From assembly GCA_035647855.1 (NCBI GenBank), contig DASRMP010000042.1, positions 1-64,000 of the forward strand: 64,000 nucleotides of DNA, in the 5' to 3' direction. The translations under genes and the position numbers were made by a program. Each line of letters opens with the position of its first letter. The stretch's first letter is position 1. The DNA is from JAAZBW01 sp035647855 (lineage in GTDB: Bacteria; Actinomycetota; Actinomycetes; Actinomycetales; Actinomycetaceae). The notes below the pieces were generated by a model. The model saw only the letters and a list, made by a program, of their open reading frames with translations. It searched no databases and had not been told where the DNA came from. Below, piece after piece: positions 1 to 8,728 of this stretch.

Positions 1-79
1 TCCCTGAGCAGGCAGTGAGTGCCAGCGCTATTGTGGCGACGGCGATCACGGGCAGTCGGTGCAGCGGTGCGTGGCGCAT
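1..79 (-). CDS. Lipoprotein, N-terminus only (cut by window edge)
   Basis: Only the first 26 codons are inside the window. They encode a typical lipoprotein signal peptide: two arginines/histidines near the start, a hydrophobic stretch (VIAVATIALAL) and a lipobox LTAC followed by SG, so Cys24 would be lipidated and the mature protein held on the outer face of the membrane. An AAAGGACG ribosome site lies 5 bases before the ATG at position 79. The body of the protein is outside the window, so the function (solute-binding protein or other) cannot be told. Confidence 0.75.
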   Translation of the reverse strand, partial: MRHAPLHRLPVIAVATIALALTACSG

Positions 80-169
80 GAGACGTCCTTTGTTCAGATA
101 ATGGGAACCGTTCTCGATAGTAGGGCAGACGTCGACTTCAAGGCAAGTGCGGGCGAGGGCGTAGTCCGT

Positions 170-703
170 TCAGTCGTCGTAGGGAATTCCTGCGCCGTCG
201 AAGGCGGCCCGGAACGCAGCTAGGATCTCATCGCTGAAGAGGACGAACCGGACCTCTTCGATGTCGGGCCAGCGATCCCGCGCGACGACGGATGCCGCCA
301 CCTCGCCCACCTCACGCGGGTCCCACCCGAAGATGCCCGCGCTGATCGCCGGGAATGCGACGGACTCGGCGCCGAGCGCAGCTGCCGCGTCGAGGGACTC
401 GGAGAAGGCGGAGGCGAGCAGCCGCGAATCCACCTGGCCCATGCGCCGATTGGGTCCCACCGTGTGTATCACCCAGGTGGCGGGGAGTCGGCCTGCCTCC
501 GTGGCGACGGCGCTGCCAACCGGGAGACCGTCGCGGACCGTGGTCGCGCGCAACTTCTTGCATTGTTCGAGGAGCTCGGGGCCGGCGGCACGATGGATGG
601 CGCCGTCGACGCCGCTGCCGCCCAGCAGGCTCGAATTGGCGGCGTTGACGATGGCGTCGACTTCCTGGGCAGTGATGTCGCCCTGCAGGATGCGGATTCT
701 CAT
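170..703 (-). CDS. Macrodomain protein (O-acetyl-ADP-ribose deacetylase type)
   Basis: 177 residues forming one macrodomain. The N-terminus reads RILQGDITAQEVDAIVNAAN, the classic ADP-ribose binding start, followed by LLGGSGVDGAIHRAAG, the loop that positions the distal ribose, and later AFPAISAGIFGWDP, the second glycine-rich phosphate loop. Proteins of this family remove acetyl or ADP-ribosyl groups from ADP-ribose adducts in the cytoplasm. An upstream in-frame ATG at 724 exists, but the ATG at 703 has a GGAG ribosome site 9 bases before it and starts right at the domain, so 703 is preferred. It stands alone between non-coding stretches. Confidence 0.9.
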   Translation of the reverse strand: MRIRILQGDITAQEVDAIVNAANSSLLGGSGVDGAIHRAAGPELLEQCKKLRATTVRDGLPVGSAVATEAGRLPATWVIHTVGPNRRMGQVDSRLLASAFSESLDAAAALGAESVAFPAISAGIFGWDPREVGEVAASVVARDRWPDIEEVRFVLFSDEILAAFRAAFDGAGIPYDD

Positions 704-1043
704 GCGAACTACTCCATTTACCATGCGTGCCCGTCGGGGCGTCGGGCGTGAACGTGGACCGGTAGAGCGAAAGGGCGGAGTCAGAGTTGATCGGGAGCGA
801 AGTGCGCCGCGGCGGACTCCATGGGTGCCTGAATCGCCTCCGCGGGGGACTGGCGCCGGGAGAAGGGCACCAAGTCCAGCACGGAGAGCGGGACACGTGC
901 GTTCAATAGGCCTCCACCTTCAGACTAGCCTCGGAAACTCCGGCCGGCGCCCTTCTTCTCGCCGCGTGTGTTGGCGCGTGAATGCCCTCCCGCGCTCCGG
1001 TGAACAGCAGGCGAATCGGCGCGAGGCGCGGCAGGATGGATGT
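704..1043. other. Intergenic region, 340 bases
   Basis: No convincing gene. The open frames here lack ribosome sites and have the arginine/proline-rich composition of off-frame GC-rich DNA. It must hold the promoter of the macrodomain gene reading left and of the small gene reading right, but no clear -35/-10 pair stands out. Confidence 0.5.
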
Positions 1044-1448
1044 ATGGCAGGCAGGTACCAGGTCAACCACCGCTGGAGGTCGCATCCGCAGTGGACGCCG
1101 GGTTCCCGTCTCACGGTCCGCGCCACAATTCGGGCGAACGGCGCGGTCGACCACGGTCAGGCACGCCACGTTCTCAATGACTGGCTGGCCACTCTTCGCC
1201 CCGCGTGGCTGACCATCGATGGGAAGCCCGAGCTCGTCGCGTATGACGGCGGAGCGTTCGTGGGCCTGTCTGCTCCTTCGGACGCAGCGGCCGTTTGCCC
1301 TGACGTTCTGATCAGTGCCGCCGGCGACGAAGCCGGTTTGTGGATCGGCCGGCTCGCGGATGAGCTGTACGAGGTGGTCACTGAAACGCTGCCGCACCTC
1401 GAGTTCGATTGGGAGGAACTCGAGCCGCGGCCGTTCGGCCGGCAGTAG
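1044..1448 (+). CDS. Hypothetical protein, 134 residues
   Basis: I do not recognise this family. The frame is open far upstream, but the part that looks protein-like starts at the ATG at 1044, preceded by AGGATGG. The product has mixed, balanced composition (RLTVRATIRANG, VLNDWLATLRPAWLTIDG, FVGLSAPSDAA) and an acidic C-terminus (LEFDWEELEPRPFG). There is no signal peptide, no membrane segment and no catalytic motif that I can see, so it is probably a small cytoplasmic protein. Codon third positions are GC-rich as in the neighbours. It could still be a chance frame. Confidence 0.5.
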   Translation: MAGRYQVNHRWRSHPQWTPGSRLTVRATIRANGAVDHGQARHVLNDWLATLRPAWLTIDGKPELVAYDGGAFVGLSAPSDAAAVCPDVLISAAGDEAGLWIGRLADELYEVVTETLPHLEFDWEELEPRPFGRQ

Positions 1449-2228
1449 CGGTGGGCGTGGCGATAGGCGGAATGGGGCCGCGCACCTGGTGATGCGCGCG
1501 ATCTCACACGTCAGTTTGGGCAACACGCGGCACTCGTAAGCCGTTTCGTCACTTTCGCGCGCTAGAAAAGTACGGAGACATAGGTGAGGCCGGGACCAAA
1601 TAGGCGTTGGTCCCGGCCTCGGTCCACCCGGTCTTCGGACTGACCCGGATGCCGGATGGTGCGCCCAGCTCACGCGCCCGCCCGCGGCGCGCCCCCGGGA
1701 CGAATCCCCAGGTACGAACGTCGTTTACCATCCGTCACGCACAGCTGCCGGGAGTTCTGCGGACCTTGGTCGACAGATTCTCCAGTTGGCTGCGAAGCCT
1801 CCGGACCCCCAGAGGAGCCCTTGGAAGCTTCTACTTGAGACCGCCGACCGGTTCCCTTGGGGGCCGTTCCGCCGCTCTCGCGCTTGCGTACCCACAGTTA
1901 TACGGGGTCGTTCGGGGCCGCGCAACCACTTTGAGCAAATTACAGTGATGGAATTTGCAAAGACATGTTCAAGGACCTGGCGCGGCGGCATCTCCGGTGC
2001 GCCGCAAACGGTGATACTGGGCCGTTACGCACTTGTGACTGGCATCACTCGAAGACGTGTAAGAAACTAGGACCAAGTGGCATGTCGCGGCGCGGGCGCG
2101 GGCCGTAAGTCCCATGTGCAGGTTTGTCCCGTAACGTTTAATATCGAGGAATTCGACCGAAAGAAATCCTCTCGGCCGGAGACCAGTCACCACCCAACGC
2201 TCAACCCCTCGAAGGGAGTGCCTTCCCC
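1449..2228. other. Intergenic region, 780 bases
   Basis: No gene could be supported. It contains a perfect hairpin at 1586-1620 (separate entry). The part from about 1930 to 2180 is richer in A and T than the surroundings and includes a -10-like TAATAT at 2139-2144, which may belong to the promoter of the DoxX-like gene at 2229, although the matching -35 is poor. Confidence 0.5.
1586..1620. terminator. Perfect 14-bp hairpin (terminator-like or structured RNA)
   Basis: Arms at 1586-1599 and 1607-1620 (GAGGCCGGGACCAA and its exact complement) enclose a 7-base loop. No T-run follows on either strand, so it is not a classic intrinsic terminator. It lies 138 bases past the stop of the small gene ending at 1448. 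Confidence 0.5.
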
Positions 2229-2801
2229 ATGAGCACCACTGCTACCACAGGAGATGTCCGCACCCGCACGGACGTCACGTTCCAGAAAGAAGTCGTTACC
2301 CGCCGCGGTGCGCGCTACGCGCTCGCAGCCCTCCGAATCGTGCTCGGCTTCACGTTCTTCTGGGCCTTCATCGACAAGGTGTTCGGCCTCGGCTTCTCGA
2401 CCCCTCCCGAGCGCTCGTGGATCAACGGCGGATCGCCCACGGCAGGCTTCCTTGGCGGCTCGACCGCGCCCGAGGTCAACAACCCCTTCAAACCGATGTT
2501 CGAGTTCTTCCTTTCGTGGGGCGTCCTCGCCGATATCGTCTTCATGGTCGGACTGCTCGCCATCGGCGTGGCGCTGCTGCTCGGTGCGGGACTGAAGATC
2601 GCCGCCATCACCGGTGGCATCCTCGTGTTCCTGATGTACCTCGCAGCCTTCCCGTTCACGCGCGGCGGCACCAACCCGATCTTCGACTCGCACATCCTCC
2701 AACTCGTCGGGCTGGTGATTCTCCCGCTCACGCTCGCCGGTGACACGTGGGGTGTGGGCAAGATCTGGGGACGCAGGGTCGGCGACAGTTGGCTGCGCTG
2801 A
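2229..2801 (+). CDS. DoxX-like integral membrane protein
   Basis: 190 residues. A polar N-terminus of about 25 residues is followed by a membrane segment (ALRIVLGFTFFWAFIDKVFG), an outside loop rich in Gly, Ser and Pro (about residues 52-85), and three more hydrophobic segments near 95-115, 120-140 and 155-175. This layout is that of DoxX/thiosulfate-quinone-oxidoreductase-subunit-like proteins in actinobacteria. The molecular role of most members is unproven, so only a membrane redox-associated or oxidative-stress role can be suggested. The ATG at 2229 follows a CGAAGGGAGTG ribosome site. It is monocistronic: a strong terminator follows at 2833. Confidence 0.8.
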   Translation: MSTTATTGDVRTRTDVTFQKEVVTRRGARYALAALRIVLGFTFFWAFIDKVFGLGFSTPPERSWINGGSPTAGFLGGSTAPEVNNPFKPMFEFFLSWGVLADIVFMVGLLAIGVALLLGAGLKIAAITGGILVFLMYLAAFPFTRGGTNPIFDSHILQLVGLVILPLTLAGDTWGVGKIWGRRVGDSWLR

Positions 2802-2832
2802 CCCTCGAATTCTGACCTCGATCCACAAGTAG

Positions 2833-2866
2833 GTGTGGGCCCTCGGCTTCGGCCGGGGGCCCACAC
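2833..2866 (+). terminator. Intrinsic terminator after the DoxX-like gene
   Basis: A 15-bp stem (2833-2847 with 2852-2866, one G-T wobble) is closed by a TTCG tetraloop, a very stable RNA hairpin. It starts 31 bases after the stop codon of the DoxX-like gene. Confidence 0.85.
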
Positions 2867-3052
2867 TTGCGTGTCGCTTCAGCGGCGGCAGTCCGCTCTG
2901 GTCACTGCTGTGCGGGTTTCCGCCGGTGCGACGGCTCTCACAGGCCCTCCCGATCTGGCTTCCGACGACTTCTGTGCCAGTTTCGACACCTCTGTGCCGA
3001 TTTCTGAGCCTGTTGCGCTTCCGAGGTGAGTCGCTTCCGTCGGTGTTTTGTT

Positions 3053-3342
3053 ACTTCTGTAGGAGGTTCGGCACTGTGGACCGGCGCGTACGCCGTCGAG
3101 GGGTGGATTTGGCCCCCTTCTGGCCTGTTCGCGGCCTTCCGGACCGGGCGAATTCGTCTACTGTAGGCGTTTGGCTTCTGCTGTAGGGGTTAAGCGCGTA
3201 TTTAACCCCTACACTAGAAGCCAAACGCCTACAGTTGTCGCTCCGCTACCGGTTCAAGAGGCTCCGCCACCGGCTGAACGGGCTGAAAAGCACCCGCTGA
3301 CCGCACGAAACCAGCACCCGTTGCCGAAACTCCTACAGAAGT
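3053..3342. repeat. Outer 21-bp inverted repeat
   Basis: ACTTCTGTAGGAGGTTCGGC at 3053 continues one base further and returns as its reverse complement at 3322-3342 with a single mismatch. Related direct copies (ACTTCTGTGCCAGTTTCG and ACCTCTGTGCCGATTTC) lie at 2968 and 2988. The arms flank the larger palindrome at 3161-3234. Confidence 0.7.
3161..3234. repeat. 33-bp inverted repeat with 8-base spacer
   Basis: The left arm 3161-3193 (starting CTGTAGGCGTTTGGCTTC) pairs with the right arm 3202-3234 at 31 of 33 positions, and the two mismatches are adjacent. The spacer is 8 bases. Unlike the terminators in this window it has no T-run and is much longer. Transcribed from either strand, it would fold into one long hairpin. 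Confidence 0.85.
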
Positions 3343-3415
3343 TGCTTAAGGCCGCGGCCGAGAGGCCGGGGAGGGTTGAGGGAGGGGGTCGTGCATGCCG
3401 TCGGGAACGAAAAGG

Positions 3416-3452
3416 GTGGTGGGCGGCCCCCATATAAGGGACCGCCCACCAC
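3416..3452 (-). terminator. Intrinsic terminator of hppA
   Basis: A 14-bp stem (3416-3429 with 3439-3452, one G-T wobble) lies 24 bases after the hppA stop codon. On the minus strand it is followed by TTTTCGTT, so it fits an intrinsic terminator for the leftward gene. Confidence 0.8.
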
Positions 3453-3475
3453 CAGGGGGATTCGCGCCAGGCGTG

Positions 3476-5947
3476 TCAGCCCACTGTGACGTCCTCAGGC
3501 AGCTTGGGAGTTGCCGTGGCGTCAGTGGCGGGCTCGCTGCCGGGAATGGCGGCATCGAACTCGGCGTCCGTGGCCGCGTCTCCGATGCGCATGCCGTAGA
3601 AGGAGCGCCACACGAAGTAGATCGTCACGAGGAAGAAGATCGCCGCAAGGATCGTCGTCACGACGGTGCTTCCCATTTCCGTAGCCGTGGAGACGGCCAG
3701 TTCGACCGCAAGCAGACCGAACAGGGTGGTGAACTTGATGACCGGGTTGAGCGCGACCGACGAGGTGTCCTTGTACGGGTCGCCCACCGTGTCGCCGACG
3801 ATGGTGGCGTCGTGCAGTTCGGTGCCCTTGGCCTGGAGGTCGACCTCGACGATCTTCTTGGCGTTGTCCCAGGCCCCACCGGCGTTCGCCATGTAGATGG
3901 CCTGGAACAGGCCGAAAATGGCAATCGAGATGAGGTAGCCGATGAAGAAATAGGGCTCGATGAAGGCGAAGGCCAACGTGGCGAAGAAGATGCCGAGGAA
4001 CAAATTCAGCATGCCCTTCTGCGCGTACTGGGTGCAGATCTCGACGACCTTCATGGAGTCCTCGCGCGATGCGCGCTTGGCGCTGGCGTCGAGGCGGATG
4101 TTGTCCTTGATGAACTCGACTGCGCGGTACGCGCCGGTGACCACGGCCTGGATGGTGCCGCCGGTGAACCAGTAGATGACTGCGCCACCGGTGATCATGC
4201 CGAGCAGGAAAGGCGCGTGGAGAAGCGAGAGGAACTCGATGCCGGAGCTGAGACCGTCGGTGAGCAGCATGATGATCGAGAAGATCATGGTGGTTGCACC
4301 GACCACGGCCGTTCCGATGAGAACCGGCTTCGCGGTGGCCTTGAAAGTGTTGCCGGCGCCGTCGTTCTCCTCGAGCATGACCTTGGCACGGTCCCAGTCA
4401 GGATCGAAGCCGAAGTCCTGCTTGATCTCCTCGGTGATGCCGGGGATCTCTTCGATCATGGACAGCTCGTAGACGGACTGCGCGTTGTCAGTGACGGGCC
4501 CGTACGAGTCGACGGCGATTGTCACCGGGCCCATGCCGAGCATGCCGAACGCGACGAGGCCGAATGCGAAGACGGTCGGAGCGAGCATGAATTCGCCAAG
4601 CGACATCTCGGCGAAGAAGTACGCGAGAGCCATCAGCGCGACGATCGCGAGTCCCAGCCAGAATGCGGAGAAGTTGCCCGCGACCAGGCCCGAGAGGATG
4701 TTGAGCGAGGGGCCGCCCTGCTTCGAGGACGTGACGACCTCACGGGTGTGCTTCGACTTCGTAGAAGTGAAGACCTTGACGAGCTCGGGGATGAGCGCAC
4801 CTGCGATGGTGCCGCACGAGAGAATCGCCGCGAGCTGCCACCACACCGCTCCACCGAGGTCGATGAGCATGAAGTAGCTCGTGATGAAGGTGGCGATGAT
4901 GCAAAGGATCGAGGTAATCCACACGAGCGACGAGAGCGGCGCCTCGAAGTTCATGGTCTCGACCTGGCCGTACTTGCGGGTGGCCCTGAGGTCGTTCACG
5001 TGGTACGCGACCGCGGAGGCGATGACCATGACAGCGCGCACGGTGAAGATCCAGACGAGCAGGAGGGCCTGCAGCGCGGGATCGGCGACGGCGAGCGTCA
5101 CGAAGGTCACAAGGGCCACGCCGGTCACGCCGTAGGTCTCGAAACCATCGGCAGAGGGGCCAACCGAGTCTCCGGCGTTGTCACCGGTGCAGTCGGCGAT
5201 AACGCCGGGGTTACGGGCGTCGTCTTCCTTGATCTTGAAGACGATCTTCATGAGGTCGGAGCCGATGTCCGCGATCTTCGTGAAGATTCCGCCGGCGATA
5301 CGCAGTGCCGAGGCACCGAGCGACTCACCGATGGCGAAGCCGATGAACGTGGCCCCTGCCAACTCGCCCGGAATGATGAGCAGGATGCCGAGCATGATCA
5401 TCAGTTCGATTGAGATCAGGACCATGCCGACCGACATTCCGGACTTCATGGGGATGTGGTAGACCTCGAACGGCCGGCCCTTCAGGGACGCGAACGCCGT
5501 GCGCGAGTTCGCGAACGTGTTGATCCGGATGCCGTACCAGGCGACGGCGTATGAGCCGGCCATACCGATGAGCGAGAAGCCCAGGATCACGCCGACGCGC
5601 CACCACGGGTAGCCGACCAATAGCTTGAAATAGACGGTCATGACGGCGGCGATGAACACCCACAGAACCATCAGGAACTTGCCCTGCTGGATGAGGTACG
5701 CCTTGCACGTCGAGTAGATCAGCTCGGAGATCTCGAGCATGGACTTGTGGACCGAGAGACCCCTGATTTGCCTATACGTGTGGACGCCGAACAGCAGCCC
5801 GGCCACGCACACGATGACGCCGAGAGTCAGGATGGTTGGTCCGGAGAGCCCGAGAATCGAAACGACCGAAAGATCCGGTACTTCGACATCGGCCTCGGTG
5901 GCCATGGGGACAAAGGCGGGTAGTCCCGCCTGCAAAGTGGGTGACAT
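3476..5947 (-). CDS. hppA: Membrane-bound proton-translocating pyrophosphatase
   Basis: 823 residues with about 16 hydrophobic segments. The enzyme hydrolyses pyrophosphate and pumps ions across the cytoplasmic membrane. The substrate-binding core is seen as IADIGSDLMKIVFKIKEDDA followed by RNPGVIADCTGDNAGD. This differs from the usual DVGADLVGKVE...DNVGDN wording and matches the divergent subfamily that I recall being described from Chlorobium limicola and Cellulomonas fimi (H+ pumping, regulated by Na+). The motif GNTFKATAK carries Lys where K+-dependent enzymes have Ala, which predicts K+ independence. The ATG at 5947 has GGAG close upstream; the ATG 14 codons later has none. It is monocistronic and ends in its own terminator. 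Confidence 0.95.
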   Translation of the reverse strand: MSPTLQAGLPAFVPMATEADVEVPDLSVVSILGLSGPTILTLGVIVCVAGLLFGVHTYRQIRGLSVHKSMLEISELIYSTCKAYLIQQGKFLMVLWVFIAAVMTVYFKLLVGYPWWRVGVILGFSLIGMAGSYAVAWYGIRINTFANSRTAFASLKGRPFEVYHIPMKSGMSVGMVLISIELMIMLGILLIIPGELAGATFIGFAIGESLGASALRIAGGIFTKIADIGSDLMKIVFKIKEDDARNPGVIADCTGDNAGDSVGPSADGFETYGVTGVALVTFVTLAVADPALQALLLVWIFTVRAVMVIASAVAYHVNDLRATRKYGQVETMNFEAPLSSLVWITSILCIIATFITSYFMLIDLGGAVWWQLAAILSCGTIAGALIPELVKVFTSTKSKHTREVVTSSKQGGPSLNILSGLVAGNFSAFWLGLAIVALMALAYFFAEMSLGEFMLAPTVFAFGLVAFGMLGMGPVTIAVDSYGPVTDNAQSVYELSMIEEIPGITEEIKQDFGFDPDWDRAKVMLEENDGAGNTFKATAKPVLIGTAVVGATTMIFSIIMLLTDGLSSGIEFLSLLHAPFLLGMITGGAVIYWFTGGTIQAVVTGAYRAVEFIKDNIRLDASAKRASREDSMKVVEICTQYAQKGMLNLFLGIFFATLAFAFIEPYFFIGYLISIAIFGLFQAIYMANAGGAWDNAKKIVEVDLQAKGTELHDATIVGDTVGDPYKDTSSVALNPVIKFTTLFGLLAVELAVSTATEMGSTVVTTILAAIFFLVTIYFVWRSFYGMRIGDAATDAEFDAAIPGSEPATDATATPKLPEDVTVG

Positions 5948-6323
5948 GCTCTCCGCTTTCTCGTGCTTCGCTGCCTACTTCACGATAGGGACGAGGTAGG
6001 ACCAATGTCCGGGCACAAGGTCCCTCATGGGAAGTGGTGCCGGTCGCTCGCCACTGATTTGCCCGAAGGCACGGAACAGACCATAACAATGCGGTATCCG
6101 AGAGTCCCCTCCGTACTACCTGTCGAGAATCTGCGGGTTGGCTCACCGTGTCTGACTGCGGACACCCGCGTCCAGGCGCCGGATCCGCTTCCGCCCGCGT
6201 CCACCGCGTGCTGCTGCTTGAGGACCGTCTGCTGGTCCGGTGGCGCGAAGCGCGTACAATTCCAAAGGCCCTCACGGCGGACACCCCGCCCGCGGGCAGG
6301 TGCCTACGACGAAACGAGCCCAT
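5948..6323. other. Divergent promoter region hppA / typA
   Basis: 376 bases between two outward-reading genes, with no gene of its own. A -10 TACAAT near the typA side is listed separately. The hppA promoter was not located with confidence. Confidence 0.5.
6232..6260 (+). promoter_or_regulatory. Probable typA promoter
   Basis: A good -10 box TACAAT (6255-6260) stands 17 bases after a weak -35 CTGGTC (6232-6237). This would give a leader of about 57 bases before the ATG at 6324. Confidence 0.4.
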
Positions 6324-8237
6324 ATGCCCCTGCGCACGGACCTGCGCAATATAGCGATCGTCGCCCACGTGGACCACGGCAAGACGACTCTCGTGGATGC
6401 CATGCTCTGGTCCTCCGGCGCGTTCGGGGAGCACTCCAACGTGGAGGAGCGGGCGATGGATTCGGGCGATCTCGAGCGCGAGAAGGGCATCACGATCCTC
6501 GCGAAGAACACGGCCGTGCACTACCGGGGTCCGGCGGCGGTCGCGGCGGGGGAGCCGGACGGCATAACGATCAACGTCGTCGACACCCCGGGGCACGCCG
6601 ATTTCGGCGGGGAGGTGGAGCGTGGACTCTCGATGGTCGACGGCGTCCTGCTCCTCGTAGATGCATCCGAGGGGCCGCTGCCCCAGACCCGGTTCGTGTT
6701 GCGCAAGGCGCTCGCCGCACGCCTGCCCGTGGTGCTGGTGGTCAACAAGGTGGACCGCTCGGACGCCCGCATCTCCGAAGTGGTCCGGGAGACCACCGAC
6801 CTCCTGCTGAACCTGGCGAGCGACCTCACGGGCGAGGTCGACGATCTGGACCTTGATTCCATCCTTGACCTCCCCGTGGTCTACTCCTCCGCGCGGGCCC
6901 GCCGCGCGTCCCTCGAACAGCCCGACGACGGCGGAATGCCCGCCTCTCCCGGTCTCGAGCCGTTGTTCCGGACGATCATCGAGCGCATCCCGGCGCCCTC
7001 CTATCGCGACGACGACGTGCTCCGCGCCCACGTCACGAACCTCGACGCCTCCCCGTTCCTCGGCAGGCTCGCGCTGCTCCGCGTGCACGGCGGCACCCTC
7101 AGGAAGGGCACGCAGGTGGGTTGGGCGAAACGCGATGGCACCGTGGTCCCCGTCAAGGTCACCGAACTGCTCCGGACGCAGGCCCTCGACCGCGTGCCCG
7201 CCAAGGAAGCCAACGCAGGCGAGATCGTCGCCGTGGCGGGGATCGAGGACATCATGATTGGCGAATCGCTGGTGGATCTGGACGATCCTCAGCCGCTGCC
7301 ACTCATCGCCGTTGACGACCCCGCCATCTCCATGACTATCGGCATCAACACCTCGCCGCTGGCCGGTCGCGGCAAGGGCGTCAAGGTCACTGCCCGGCAG
7401 GTGAAGGACCGCCTCGACCGCGAACTGGTGGGCAACGTCTCGCTGCGCGTTCTGCCCACCGAACGGCCCGACTCCTGGGAGGTCCAGGGCCGCGGCGAAC
7501 TCGCGCTCGCGATCCTGGTGGAGCAGATGCGCCGCGAGGGCTTCGAACTCACCGTGGGCAAGCCACAGGTGGTCACCCGCCTGATCGGCGGCGTCGTGCA
7601 CGAGCCGATGGAGCGCATTACCATCGACGTCCCGGAGGAGTACCTCGGCACGGTGACCCAACTGCTCGCTTCCCGGCGCGGCCGGATGGAGACCATGACG
7701 AACCACGGCACCGGGTGGGTGCGGATGGAGTTCGTGGTGCCGGCACGGGGGCTGATCGGTTTTCGCAGCCGGTTCCTCACCGAGACGCGGGGGACCGGGA
7801 TCGCGTCGTCGATTCACGAGGGGTACGAGCCGTGGACGGGGCCGATCGTGCTGCGGACGAGCGGCTCGCTGGTTGCCGACCGGGCCGGTCAGGCCACTCC
7901 CTACGCCATGATCCGGCTGCAGGACCGCGGTTCCTTCATCGTGGAGCCCGGGTCCGACGTCTATGAGGGGCAGGTTGTGGGAGAGAACTCCCGCAATGAG
8001 GACATGGACGTGAACATCACCCGCGAGAAGCAGCAGACGAACATCCGCTCCTCTACGGCGGACGCGTTCGAGGGCCTCGTGCCGCCGCGGAAGCTCACGC
8101 TCGAGGAATCGCTCGAGTTCGCGAGCGAGGACGAGTGTTGCGAGGTCACTCCCCAGGCGGTCCGGGTCCGGAAGGTGATCTTGGACGCGAACGACCGCTT
8201 CAAGGTGTCATCGCGGGCGAGGAGATCCGGAGGATGA
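6324..8237 (+). CDS. typA: Ribosome-associated GTPase TypA/BipA
   Basis: 637 residues, the usual size of TypA. The GTP-binding motifs appear in order: AHVDHGKTT at residue 14, EKGITI, DTPGHADF, NKVDR. Then come the EF-G-like domains and the TypA-specific C-terminus (RGLIGFRSRFLTETRGTG, NITREKQQTNIRSS). It is a translation factor that acts on ribosome assembly and stress adaptation. The frame is open 28 codons further upstream, but family members begin at this ATG (PLRTDLRNIAIVAHVDHGKT). Its stop overlaps the start of the next gene (ATGA), so the two are probably translated together. Confidence 0.95.
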   Translation: MPLRTDLRNIAIVAHVDHGKTTLVDAMLWSSGAFGEHSNVEERAMDSGDLEREKGITILAKNTAVHYRGPAAVAAGEPDGITINVVDTPGHADFGGEVERGLSMVDGVLLLVDASEGPLPQTRFVLRKALAARLPVVLVVNKVDRSDARISEVVRETTDLLLNLASDLTGEVDDLDLDSILDLPVVYSSARARRASLEQPDDGGMPASPGLEPLFRTIIERIPAPSYRDDDVLRAHVTNLDASPFLGRLALLRVHGGTLRKGTQVGWAKRDGTVVPVKVTELLRTQALDRVPAKEANAGEIVAVAGIEDIMIGESLVDLDDPQPLPLIAVDDPAISMTIGINTSPLAGRGKGVKVTARQVKDRLDRELVGNVSLRVLPTERPDSWEVQGRGELALAILVEQMRREGFELTVGKPQVVTRLIGGVVHEPMERITIDVPEEYLGTVTQLLASRRGRMETMTNHGTGWVRMEFVVPARGLIGFRSRFLTETRGTGIASSIHEGYEPWTGPIVLRTSGSLVADRAGQATPYAMIRLQDRGSFIVEPGSDVYEGQVVGENSRNEDMDVNITREKQQTNIRSSTADAFEGLVPPRKLTLEESLEFASEDECCEVTPQAVRVRKVILDANDRFKVSSRARRSGG

Positions 8238-8641
8238 AGAACGAGTCCACCGGCGATCTCGTCGCGTCCGCCGCGCTCTCCGCCGCCCTGGGACTGGTCA
8301 TCGGTGTAGCGGGCGCCTTCGTCATCCGTATTGGCGGGAGCTTCCCGATCGGACTTGCTGTCGCGCTCATCGCGTTCGGCGCCGGGGCGTTGCTGACGCG
8401 TTCGCTCGCCGGGATCTGGAGCTTCGCGCCGTTCGTGGTCGCGGCGGCCATCGGGATCGCACTCACGGCGTTCGTGGCCCCCGGCGGGGACGTGATCCTG
8501 CTCGTGGACTGGGTGACCGTCACCTGGGTACTCGCGTCCGGCGTCCTTGCAGTCATCGTGGCGGCGTTGCCACGGCGCTGGTTCAACCTGTGGCCGAGTC
8601 GGCTCGAGCAGAGGGAACATGAGGATTTGCCTGACATGTGA
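8234..8641 (+). CDS. Small four-helix membrane protein
   Basis: 135 residues with four predicted membrane segments (about 10-32, 36-55, 60-82 and 92-114) and a charged C-terminal tail (RLEQREHEDLPDM). No family recognised. The start is fixed by the GGAG-AGG sequence just before the ATG and by the ATGA overlap with the typA stop, which indicates co-transcription with typA. Similar small membrane proteins are often found after typA in actinobacteria, but no role is established. Confidence 0.75.
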   Translation: MKNESTGDLVASAALSAALGLVIGVAGAFVIRIGGSFPIGLAVALIAFGAGALLTRSLAGIWSFAPFVVAAAIGIALTAFVAPGGDVILLVDWVTVTWVLASGVLAVIVAALPRRWFNLWPSRLEQREHEDLPDM

Positions 8642-8728
8642 GATTCCTTGCGGTTGAGGCACACCCTGGGAAATTGCCGGAGCGGGGCTCTAGCATCGGT
8701 CCGGTAGGAAAGCTGACCCAGGAGAGGC

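Larger units (their letters stand above)
2867..3415. other. Non-coding block with nested inverted repeats
   Basis: About 550 bases without a supportable gene, between the terminator of the DoxX-like gene and that of hppA. It holds a 33-bp near-perfect palindrome (3161-3234), an outer 21-bp inverted repeat (3053-3073 with 3322-3342, one mismatch), and further partial copies of the same ACTTCTGT...TTCG motif at 2968-2985 and 2988-3005. The repeats are described separately. Confidence 0.7.

Noticed and set aside
1549..2193. Several short frames on both strands between 1.5 and 2.2 kb
   Set aside because: None has a ribosome site, recognisable composition or neighbours that support it.
3245..3260. 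tRNA T-loop-like GGTTCAAG
   Set aside because: No acceptor, D or anticodon stems can be formed around it.
2867..3415. CRISPR array or transposon for the repeats near 3 kb
   Set aside because: The copies are few, unequal in spacing and in both orientations; no cas or transposase gene is near.
3395..5413. Long open frame on the plus strand opposite hppA
   Set aside because: It is very acidic and His/Arg-rich with no hydrophobic core, no ribosome site, and lies antisense to an unmistakable hppA; this is a codon-bias shadow.
5772..7817. 681-codon minus-strand frame opposite typA
   Set aside because: Antisense to typA motifs, with low-complexity Arg/His/Pro composition typical of GC-rich shadows.
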